NCBI GenBank assembly: GCA_027449605.1
Contig: DAIDLH010000073.1
Location: 1-32,220 of the forward strand
Length of the DNA: 32,220 bases
Direction of reading: 5' to 3'
Source of the DNA: Candidatus Muproteobacteria bacterium
Lineage (GTDB): Bacteria > Pseudomonadota > Gammaproteobacteria > Acidiferrobacterales > Sulfurifustaceae
Within the stretch, counting starts at the first letter, position 1. Each line of letters starts with the position of its first letter. Both the position numbers and the translations under genes were made by a program. Below are positions 23,104-29,256 of this stretch, one piece after another. Below the pieces are notes generated by a model. That model saw only the letters and a program-made list of their open reading frames with translations, made no database searches and had not been told where the DNA came from.

Positions 23104-24969
23104 ATGCCCGCCGCCAACCCGTTACAACGCGTCCTGCGCTCGGTGCTGTTGCCGTTGTCGTCGCTGTCCGACCGGCTCGGCAACGGGTTTTACGTCGGAC
23201 TCGCGGTGGCGATGAGCGCGATCGCGGTGTTCGCGATCGCCACCGGCTCGACCGCCGGCATGAAGAACAAGGCTTACGATCTCATCATGAAGTCGCGGTT
23301 CCAGCATCCCGCCGCCGACCCGGAGATCGTGATCGTGGACATCGACGAGCCGGCGCTGGCGGCGATGGCGCCGGAGTTCGGCCGCTGGCCGTGGCCGCGC
23401 AACCTCATGGGCGAGCTGGTCGAGGGCCTCGCGGCGCAGCAGCCGAAAGCGATCGTGTTCGACATCACCTTCAGTGACCCGGACGTGTTCAACGCCGCGG
23501 GCGACAAGTATTTCCGCGACGCGATCGCACGCGCGCCGAACACGTTTTTTCCCATGATCCGCCTCAACGAGGACAACGACCGGCTCAGCCAGCTGAAAGT
23601 AAAACAGTTGCCGGGCGTGTCGAAGCTCGGCGACACGGCCTCGGACAGCGCCACGATCGCGGCGGTGCTGCCGTTTTTTTACGATGTGCTCACGGACCAC
23701 CGGCTCGGCACCAATAATATCTTCACTGACGCCGACGGGATCGTGCGTACCTACTCGGTCTACACCAACGAATACGGCTGGCGCGTGGGCTCGTTGCCGG
23801 CCAACATCATCTCGGCGCTCGGTACACCGCTGCCGGAGAAAGAAGACATCCTGCTCAACTGGCGTGGCAAGCCGCTCAGCTACCGGCACGTCTCGTTCCA
23901 CGAAATCTATTTCGATCTGCTCAAGGAGAAAAAGATCCGCCCGGCGGATGAATTCACCGGCAAGATCGTGCTTATCGGTTCAACCGCGCCGTCGCTGTTC
24001 GATCTCAAGACCACGCCGGTGGCGAAGGCGCATCCGGGCGTGGAAATCCTCGCGACCGCGATCGACAACCTGAAAAACCGCGATTACCTGACCGAGCTGC
24101 ACCCGTGGATTTATATCGCCGTGACGCTGGTCGCGATCGTGCTGCTGACGTTTGCGTTCGTGTACAACATCGACCAGCGCGTGGTAAACCTGACCTTTAC
24201 CATTCTGCAATCCGGTTTTCTCGCGGTGTCCTACCTCACGCTCAATTTCTCCACGGTGTTCGTCGACCTGACCGCGCCGTTCGCCTTCAGCCTGGCGTAT
24301 TTCACCGTGGCGCGGTTCAACAGCATGTTTTCCGGCTTCCGCCGCAGCGGCCACCCGTTTTTTTCCACGGCGCTTGACGAAGGCCGCGAATGCCGCGTGG
24401 CGCTCGTCCAGTGCCATGTGCATATAAAGAACCGCCGCGCCCGACTTGCCCTCGGCGCTTCGATCAAGAAGCAGGTCGGCCTGTCGCGTTACGGACTGGT
24501 CACCTCGCCGTTCTTCAAAGGCATGCCGCTGCTGCACGCCTTCTTCCGCGACACGCTGGTGTTCTACTGGCTGGCGCCGGATGACTCCGTTCGCCCTGAG
24601 CTTGTCGAAGGGCGAACGACGAAGCCTGTTCAGAACCTTTCCAAGGTCTCGGCCTTACAGGATGTCATCAACGTCATGGAGCGTTCTCTGCCCGCCATCC
24701 GCAAGTCCGCCCGCCGTCGCGCATCGGACCAGACCACCGTGACGTGGCTGTTGCACAGTTTCGATTTCACCGTGGACACGGAAGACACGTGGCGATTGCA
24801 AGGGGAGGAGGGCATGGCGAAGTTGTTCGCCCTGGCGCCCAAGACCGGCAAGGGCGGAAACGGCGGAGTGGTCTGCATCGTGACGACGAAAGAATTTATT
24901 GACGCGTGTCGGAGTGCGGAGGGGCTGAAGATTTCGGAGGAGTTGCAGAAGGCTGGACTGAAAACATAG
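23104..24969 (+). CDS. CHASE2-domain membrane sensor with an unrecognised cytoplasmic tail
   Basis: A 621-residue protein. An N-terminal helix (about 26-50) is followed by a periplasmic CHASE2 domain (about 55-330). Its marks are YDLIMKSRFQHPAADPEIVIVDIDEPAL, GRWPWPRNLMGELVEGL, AIVFDITFSDPD, GTNNIFTDADGIVRTY and GKIVLIGSTAPSLFDLKTTP. Three helices (about 335-405) follow. The last 210 residues are cytoplasmic and match no kinase, cyclase or GGDEF that I can see. The tail contains an in-frame palindromic insert (about residue 495, DNA 24588-24618) translated as SVRPELVEGR. CHASE2 senses external ligands for a cytoplasmic output; here the output is unidentified. The ATG at 23104 has only weak AAGGA upstream. 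Unlike most neighbours it has no operon partner. Confidence 0.75.
   Translation: MPAANPLQRVLRSVLLPLSSLSDRLGNGFYVGLAVAMSAIAVFAIATGSTAGMKNKAYDLIMKSRFQHPAADPEIVIVDIDEPALAAMAPEFGRWPWPRNLMGELVEGLAAQQPKAIVFDITFSDPDVFNAAGDKYFRDAIARAPNTFFPMIRLNEDNDRLSQLKVKQLPGVSKLGDTASDSATIAAVLPFFYDVLTDHRLGTNNIFTDADGIVRTYSVYTNEYGWRVGSLPANIISALGTPLPEKEDILLNWRGKPLSYRHVSFHEIYFDLLKEKKIRPADEFTGKIVLIGSTAPSLFDLKTTPVAKAHPGVEILATAIDNLKNRDYLTELHPWIYIAVTLVAIVLLTFAFVYNIDQRVVNLTFTILQSGFLAVSYLTLNFSTVFVDLTAPFAFSLAYFTVARFNSMFSGFRRSGHPFFSTALDEGRECRVALVQCHVHIKNRRARLALGASIKKQVGLSRYGLVTSPFFKGMPLLHAFFRDTLVFYWLAPDDSVRPELVEGRTTKPVQNLSKVSALQDVINVMERSLPAIRKSARRRASDQTTVTWLLHSFDFTVDTEDTWRLQGEEGMAKLFALAPKTGKGGNGGVVCIVTTKEFIDACRSAEGLKISEELQKAGLKT
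24588..24618. repeat. short palindrome (CGTTCGCCCT type) inside the CHASE2 gene
   Basis: Perfect 10-bp arms CGTTCGCCCT and AGGGCGAACG flank an 11-base loop (GAGCTTGTCGA). CGCCCTGAGCTTGTCGAAGGGCG is a well-known dispersed repeat core that in translated form gives RPELVEGR. It lies wholly within the reading frame, which stays open through it, and so encodes a short insert in the cytoplasmic tail of the protein. Confidence 0.85.
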
Positions 24970-24977
24970 TAATGTAG

Positions 24978-25009
24978 GGTGGGCTAGGCGAATTTTGCCG
25001 TAGCCCACC
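24978..25009. repeat. inverted repeat with GGTGGGCTA arms after the CHASE2 gene
   Basis: The 9-bp arms at 24978-24986 and 25001-25009 pair perfectly, and the adjacent GGC/GCC extends the stem. The flanking ATGTAGG resembles the repeat at 4134. It starts 9 bases after the CHASE2 stop codon and may end or stabilise that transcript; there is no T-run. Confidence 0.6.
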
Positions 25010-25053
25010 GAACAATCTGTTGTGTCGGCTTCGCCGACGATGAAAAGCTAATG

Positions 25054-25069
25054 GCGGGTGGCTCCGCCC
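25054..25069 (+). repeat. left copy of a 16-bp inverted repeat bracketing the DUF4145 gene
   Basis: GCGGGTGGCTCCGCCC here is matched exactly in reverse at 26327-26342. Including flanks (TAATG versus TAATT before the core), the match is about 21 of 22 bases. Between the copies are a repetitive block and one AT-richer gene. Confidence 0.8.
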
Positions 25070-25335
25070 CTGCACCCTGGGTCGCTTTTCTTTGCTTGCC
25101 CAAAGAAAAGCGACCAAAAGAAAGGGCACCCGGAGCCGCCGAAAACTCCCTGCGCTTCTCGCCGGAATCAGCGCTCGCCTAACTCGCCGGGCGCTGAACA
25201 ACGCGCCTCGGGCTCGATCAGAAGTCTCGCGACTGCTCCGATTCCGGCTGCGATGCTCGGCGGCGGCTACGGGAGTAAAAAGCCGTTCGTCTTCGCCATG
25301 CTGAGCCTGACGCACATGTATGTCATCCGGACGCA
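25070..25335. repeat. repeat block with a strong CTTTTCTTTG hairpin
   Basis: This gap ahead of the DUF4145 gene holds no convincing gene; short open frames here are Arg/Ser-rich and lack good starts. It opens with a very stable hairpin, perfect 15-bp arms around a 6-base loop at 25080-25115 (GTCGCTTTTCTTTG and complement), followed by GCACCCGGAGCCGCCGAAAA and more GC-rich sequence. I recall this CTTTTCTTTGCTTGCCCAAAGAAAAG module and its tail as a recurrent intergenic sequence in many gammaproteobacteria. Its function is unknown. A ribosome-binding site (AGGAGA) for the next gene lies at its right end, near 25347. Confidence 0.6.
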
Positions 25336-25359
25336 GTGAAGATATCAGGAGAATGTTAT

Positions 25360-26316
25360 ATGAACGATGAAGCAAAGTTAGCTGTGATCAAGCAAAAGTT
25401 TGAGCAACTCGTGAAGATGCGCGATCCGGCCGCGATATCTGGTTGGGAACCCACCCAAGAACAGCGTTCAATCTACGCAAAGCTGCTTGAGAACATATTA
25501 AATGAGATTGACCTCATAAGATCGTCACAGCAGAGGCAATTGCTCAGTGGTGGCAGCGTAGGGCACTACGTTCCGGAAGGTTTACTTGAGTTCTATCGTA
25601 ATGAAGTCGAACCGCGTATGGGTATTCTCAAACAGGCTTTCGCAGTGATAGATCCGGCAAGCGCCGAATTTTACGAATTGTTGGAAGGTTTCATGGCTCC
25701 AAGAGGTGCGGACGGTGGCGTCAAAACAACCTTCGAGGTAGGAATAGAGCAGGTACGCGAGCTAATTAATAGAAATCCTGACTTTGATTCGGAGTTCTTC
25801 CCGGATCAAGCAGCCGAAGTGTTAGAGTCAAAACTAATTTCCTTTGATCCGGATTCTTGGCTTGATCGTGCCGGAAAACTAACAGCGGTACGAACGGACA
25901 AGCGTAATTTTCAACTGCCAATTCATGCACGTTTTCGCCTAGAGGAACTTTATCGGGCATACATTTTTGGAAATTGGCTCTCTGTTCTGGCGCTGTCGCG
26001 ATCGATCTTGGAATATGTGATCAAAGATAATCTGCACAAGTTCCAAATTGATCCGTCTTGGCCGACAGTGGACGGAAACGGCAAACGAAAAAAGAAGCGG
26101 CTCTCGGATCTGATTGATGAAATCAGTATGTATTTGCCGCAGCTAAAGGACGCAATGCACCAGATCCGGGAATACGGGAACGACTACTTGCATCCCGAAG
26201 TGACGAGAGTAAGCAAAGAATCACTTCTTGCGCGAGAGTCAGCGGCGCGGCACGCGGTTGAAATCTTGGCATTGGTCGTCGAGGAGCTGTATTTGTGGAA
26301 GAAATCGGGTGGTTGA
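25360..26316 (+). CDS. DUF4145/HEPN-like protein of unknown function
   Basis: A 318-residue soluble protein. The N-terminal 180 residues are mostly helical and unrecognised. The C-terminal 120 residues resemble the HEPN-related DUF4145 domain: RLEELYRAYIFGNWLSVLALSRSILEYVIKDNL, a lysine-rich loop, LSDLIDEISMYLPQ, then IREYGNDYLHP, which matches the R-x-x-G-N-x-x-x-H motif, and a final helix. DUF4145 genes often occur with restriction or defence loci, and HEPN relatives include RNases; whether this one cuts RNA is unknown. The ATG at 25360 follows AGGAGA; an in-frame ATG 24 bases earlier lacks one. Codon use is clearly AT-richer than the neighbours, and exact inverted repeats bracket the gene, both suggesting acquisition by transfer. 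Confidence 0.6.
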   Translation: MNDEAKLAVIKQKFEQLVKMRDPAAISGWEPTQEQRSIYAKLLENILNEIDLIRSSQQRQLLSGGSVGHYVPEGLLEFYRNEVEPRMGILKQAFAVIDPASAEFYELLEGFMAPRGADGGVKTTFEVGIEQVRELINRNPDFDSEFFPDQAAEVLESKLISFDPDSWLDRAGKLTAVRTDKRNFQLPIHARFRLEELYRAYIFGNWLSVLALSRSILEYVIKDNLHKFQIDPSWPTVDGNGKRKKKRLSDLIDEISMYLPQLKDAMHQIREYGNDYLHPEVTRVSKESLLARESAARHAVEILALVVEELYLWKKSGG

Positions 26317-26326
26317 TGCTCACAGT

Positions 26327-26342
26327 GGGCGGAGCCACCCGC
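26327..26342 (-). repeat. right copy of the 16-bp inverted repeat bracketing the DUF4145 gene
   Basis: GGGCGGAGCCACCCGC is the exact complement of the copy at 25054-25069. It starts 10 bases after the gene's stop codon. Confidence 0.8.
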
Positions 26343-26393
26343 AATTATGCGGTTGAATCGCGGCCACAGGCCGCTCGACCATTTACTTCCTGG

Positions 26394-26456
26394 ATTCCGG
26401 CTTTCGCCGGAATGACAGCAAACGCGTAGGTTGGGGTGAGCATCGCGAATCCCAAC
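26394..26456. repeat. two short palindromes between the DUF4145 gene and vapC
   Basis: At 26394-26413, ATTCCGGC and GCCGGAAT form an 8-bp stem, a common dispersed type (GGATTCCGGC..GCCGGAATGAC). At 26430-26456, GTTGGG and CCCAAC pair around GTGAGCATCGCGAAT, resembling the TAGGTTGGGTTGAG repeat at 4134. They lie between convergent genes. Confidence 0.6.
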
Positions 26457-26467
26457 GATTTGAAAAA

Positions 26468-26878
26468 TCAGGCCAGCCAGTTCTGCAGTCGCAAGCCGGG
26501 GACGCGCGAGAATTCTTTGGTGTTGTTTGAAACCAGAACCGCCCCTAAGCCGAGAGCATGTGCAGCGATCAAGGTATCCAAGGGTCCAATCTGTTTTCCC
26601 CGGCGTTCAAGAAAGGCGCGTGCGTCACCGTATCGCTTTGCTACTGGTTCGTCGAGCGGTGCGACCTCCAGCCGGGCGATGAAATGCTCAACTCGGCGGC
26701 GGTTGTGGTCCTGACGTGCGCTTTTTGCGATCCCTGCTTCCAGCTCGCACAGCGTTACTATCGATATCAGTACCTGGCCGTAAAGCAGGCCGTTCATGCG
26801 CGCCAGCACCCGCTCATAGCCGGGGCTGCGGTTGATGGCAAAAATGCAGGTGTCGGTGTCGAGCAGATAGCGGATCAT
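26468..26878 (-). CDS. vapC: VapC-type PIN-domain toxin RNase
   Basis: A 136-residue PIN-domain nuclease. The acidic residues are in place: Asp7 in RYLLDTDT, Glu45 in VTLCELEAG, Asp101 in [11 protein letters not shown], and the late [14 protein letters not shown] block that closes the metal site. VapC toxins cut tRNA or rRNA when their antitoxin is degraded. The ATG at 26878 overlaps the antitoxin stop by four bases, the usual coupled vapBC arrangement. Length and motifs are normal, so the toxin should be active. The target RNA cannot be told from sequence. Confidence 0.9.
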   Translation of the reverse strand: MIRYLLDTDTCIFAINRSPGYERVLARMNGLLYGQVLISIVTLCELEAGIAKSARQDHNRRRVEHFIARLEVAPLDEPVAKRYGDARAFLERRGKQIGPLDTLIAAHALGLGAVLVSNNTKEFSRVPGLRLQNWLA

Positions 26879-27114
26879 CGAGCGCGAAGCCGGCGGCGCT
26901 TTTGCTGGCGTTTCGGTTGATCGCGCGCGATCTGGAAATCGGGATCGAGACTGTCGAGAATATTTTTCAGTTCTTTGGCGTTGTAACGCGCCGGAAACAG
27001 CAGTACCGCATTGCCCAGGCGTTTTACAATGACCTCGTTGCCCTCGAAACGAAACTCTTTCGGCAATCGTACCGCCTGGCTCTTGCCGTTGGCGAACAAT
27101 TTTGCGGTTTGCAT
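26875..27114 (-). CDS. vapB: VapB-type antitoxin (AbrB/SpoVT-like DNA-binding)
   Basis: A 79-residue antitoxin beginning [20 protein letters not shown], the swapped-hairpin DNA-binding domain of the AbrB/MazE class ([19 protein letters not shown]). The C-terminal half ([11 protein letters not shown]) should bind and block VapC, and the tail is very Arg/Lys-rich. The ATG at 27114 is chosen to match family length; the longer frame runs through the predicted operator. A 17-bp palindrome 24-40 bases upstream is the likely autoregulatory site. Confidence 0.88.
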   Translation of the reverse strand: MQTAKLFANGKSQAVRLPKEFRFEGNEVIVKRLGNAVLLFPARYNAKELKNILDSLDPDFQIARDQPKRQQKRRRLRAR

Positions 27115-27137
27115 GATGTGGATTTCCCAGCTGTTAA

Positions 27138-27154
27138 TATATACCCAGTATATA
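27138..27154. promoter_or_regulatory. VapBC operator-like palindrome TATATACCCAGTATATA
   Basis: Perfect 7-bp arms TATATAC and GTATATA around CCA lie 24 bases upstream of the vapB start. AT-rich half-sites overlapping the expected -10 are typical of toxin-antitoxin operators, at which the VapBC complex represses its own gene. Confidence 0.65.
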
Positions 27155-27200
27155 CGCTTGAAGGCTTCCGGCAAACATCGCGCGTCCGGCCGGGATTTCC

Positions 27201-27373
27201 CCGGATTCCGCTACACTCCATCCGGGCTACATAAGCTCTCCTGCGAAGAGAGAAGGAATGTCGATAGGTGCGCAGGGCGCGCGACCTCATTTAAAGTGCC
27301 TGTTGCCGCCCGGGGTGCAACAAAACCCGTTGCACCCGTTCGGCGGCGTGAACACACATTAAGTGTGTTCACG
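27201..27373. repeat. cluster of three palindromes between vapB and the aminopeptidase gene
   Basis: The gap from 27155 to 27419 has no gene that I can support. It contains CCGGAT..ATCCGG (27201-27225, a common CCGGATTCCGCT repeat type), GGGTGCAAC..GTTGCACCC (27313-27337) and an 11-bp perfect stem CGTGAACACAC..GTGTGTTCACG (27347-27373). The latter two lie downstream of the aminopeptidase stop codon and may end its transcript, although no T-run follows. Confidence 0.55.
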
Positions 27374-27419
27374 AAAACTCCGCCTCACCCAGCTTCCGCC
27401 GGGGTGACGACAGGGAAAA

Positions 27420-28907
27420 TTAACTCAGAAGCTTCTGGTCGAGCAACAAATTCAGCGTGAGCCTCACGCCGAATCCTGTGATATCAGTGGGAATATGCGC
27501 CAGCCCGCCCTTGTGATTCCCCGCCGACAAATCCACGTGCACCCAATCCGGATCGTTGACCAGGAACTTCTTCAGGAACGTAGCCGCAAGGATGTGGTCG
27601 GCGTCGCTGTCGAGCGTGCACTGCTTGATGTCGGCGATGTCGCTCTTGAGCGCGTCTTCGTAGTCCTTCGGCAGCGGGAACGGCCAGACGCGTTCGCCGG
27701 AAGCGTTGCCGGCTTCGATTAAAACGGGGACCAGTTTTTCGCGGTTGGTCAGCGTGCCGCTCATGCGCGTGCTGAGCGCGCCGACGCAGGCGCCGGTGAG
27801 GGTGGCGTAATCGACGATCAGTTTCGGTTTTTGCTGCGACGCGAAATAAAGCGTGTCGGCCAGGACCATGCGGCCTTCGGCGTCGGTGTGGATAATCTCG
27901 ATCGTCTTGCCGTTGGCGGCTTTGACTACGTCATTCTGTTTATACGCTTTTGGGCCGATGTGGTTCTGCGCCAGCGCCAGCCAGCAGTCCACGGGAAAAT
28001 CCGCTTTCAGTTCGGTGAGCGCGAGCAGCGTGCCGAGCGCCACGGCGCTGCCTTCCATGTCTTCGTGCATGCCGTGCATGTGGCGCGCCGGTTTGAGATT
28101 GGTGCCGCCGGTGTCGAAGCAGATGCCCTTGCCGACCAGCGCGAGCGGTTTCCCCGCTGATTTCTTTTTCGGCGCGTAACGCAGATGCAGGATGCCCGCG
28201 TCCGGTTCCGGGCTGCCCTGGGCGACGGCGAGGAACGCACCGGCGCCGCGCGCCTTGAGTTTTTTAATGTCGAGAAATTCCGTCTTCCATCCGTATTCAC
28301 GCGCGAGCTTCTCGATGCGCCGGCGGTAATTGCCGGGCGTGAGTTCATTCGGCGGCAGGGCGGTGAGATAGCGTGCCAGGTTGTTGCCGCGCGCCTCGGC
28401 GATGGTGCGCGCATGACCCCCAGCCGACGCGTGACCATATATATGTATCTCGCGCAGTTTCACTGGCTTGTCCGGCTTGCTTTTGTAATCCGGCATCGTG
28501 AAATGCGCCGCGAGCAGGGCGGCCAGGATTGCCTCGACGGCGCGTTCGGCTGTTTTTGGGGCGAGATCATGGCAGGCGACCAGCATCTGTTCCGGTTTCA
28601 GCGCGCCGTGGGCCGCGACCAGACGCCGCGCCAGCGTCAGCAGATCGAAGGCGCTGCCCTGCGGATCGATGCCGGCGAGGGCGACGCGCGTACCGGTATT
28701 ATTGGGCACCTCGGTGACAAAGGGTTTGCCGCTGTCGAGCTTGTGATCGGCGCGCGAAAGCCGCTGCGAAATCTCCTTCCCGTATGGCAGCGAATTCAGG
28801 TCGGCCTGTTTGGCCGGGACCAGTATTATGGCATTTGCATGGATATCGAGCGTTTTTTGCGCCAAACGGTTGGCTTCTTGCCTGATCTTCGGAATTTCGA
28901 GATGCAT
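27420..28907 (-). CDS. M17-family leucyl aminopeptidase
   Basis: A 495-residue cytosolic metallo-aminopeptidase with the two-domain M17 layout: a variable N-terminal part (about 1-170) and a catalytic C-terminal part. The metal-binding motifs are recognisable: LVGKGICFDTGGTNLKP (first Lys and Asp), HEDMEGSAVALGT (Asp), and the family signature HTDAEGRMVLADTL (about 337-350), usually NTDAEGR, with its Asp, Glu and catalytic Arg. The later DYATLTGACVGAL block is intact. It removes N-terminal residues from peptides, usually as a hexamer with two divalent metals. HT for NT in the signature is a small deviation. The ATG at 28907 has GAGG upstream. It faces away from aceE, sharing a 349-base gap. 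Confidence 0.87.
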   Translation of the reverse strand: MHLEIPKIRQEANRLAQKTLDIHANAIILVPAKQADLNSLPYGKEISQRLSRADHKLDSGKPFVTEVPNNTGTRVALAGIDPQGSAFDLLTLARRLVAAHGALKPEQMLVACHDLAPKTAERAVEAILAALLAAHFTMPDYKSKPDKPVKLREIHIYGHASAGGHARTIAEARGNNLARYLTALPPNELTPGNYRRRIEKLAREYGWKTEFLDIKKLKARGAGAFLAVAQGSPEPDAGILHLRYAPKKKSAGKPLALVGKGICFDTGGTNLKPARHMHGMHEDMEGSAVALGTLLALTELKADFPVDCWLALAQNHIGPKAYKQNDVVKAANGKTIEIIHTDAEGRMVLADTLYFASQQKPKLIVDYATLTGACVGALSTRMSGTLTNREKLVPVLIEAGNASGERVWPFPLPKDYEDALKSDIADIKQCTLDSDADHILAATFLKKFLVNDPDWVHVDLSAGNHKGGLAHIPTDITGFGVRLTLNLLLDQKLLS

Positions 28908-29158
28908 GGACGCCTCAAGAGAAAATTTTTATCGAAACGGAATGAAATTGGGTCTAAAACGCTGTTTGTCTTGACCTGTTTGAGCAAAAAAACGATCATA
29001 CCGCGCGCAAAAAGGAGATGATACGGTTGTGCCGGTGGAATGGCAGGCCAGCCGACAACGGATGATGCTTTGCACGAATGGAAGTCCTGTTTTGCCCACT
29101 GCCGCTAACCCGGCCGTAAGAACACCGCCGGATACTGTCCCTGGCCCGAGTTTGACCG

Positions 29159-29173
29159 TCCGGATTATCCGGA
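29159..29173. promoter_or_regulatory. 15-bp palindrome TCCGGATTATCCGGA upstream of aceE
   Basis: A perfect dyad with 7-bp arms and one central base, about 85-100 bases before the aceE ATG and next to a TTGACC (29152-29157). It may be a regulator site for the pyruvate dehydrogenase genes. The rest of the gap (28908-29256) shows only a weak 15-codon frame near 29013 and nothing else convincing. Confidence 0.4.
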
Positions 29174-29256
29174 GGCAGAGTTATTAACCGGCACGATTAT
29201 GCCCGAATGGCTCAAATTGTTTCATGCCGTCGCAATAATCTGAGGAGTGCGAGACC

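Noticed and set aside
25058-25339. Ninety-codon plus-strand frame in the repeat block
   Set aside because: It lies across a dispersed repeat, is rich in Ser, Pro and Arg, and has no proper start site.
29013-29060. Short frame starting right after AAGGAG in the aceE upstream region
   Set aside because: Fifteen codons with the ribosome-binding site touching the ATG; no conservation or membrane-helix signal to support it.
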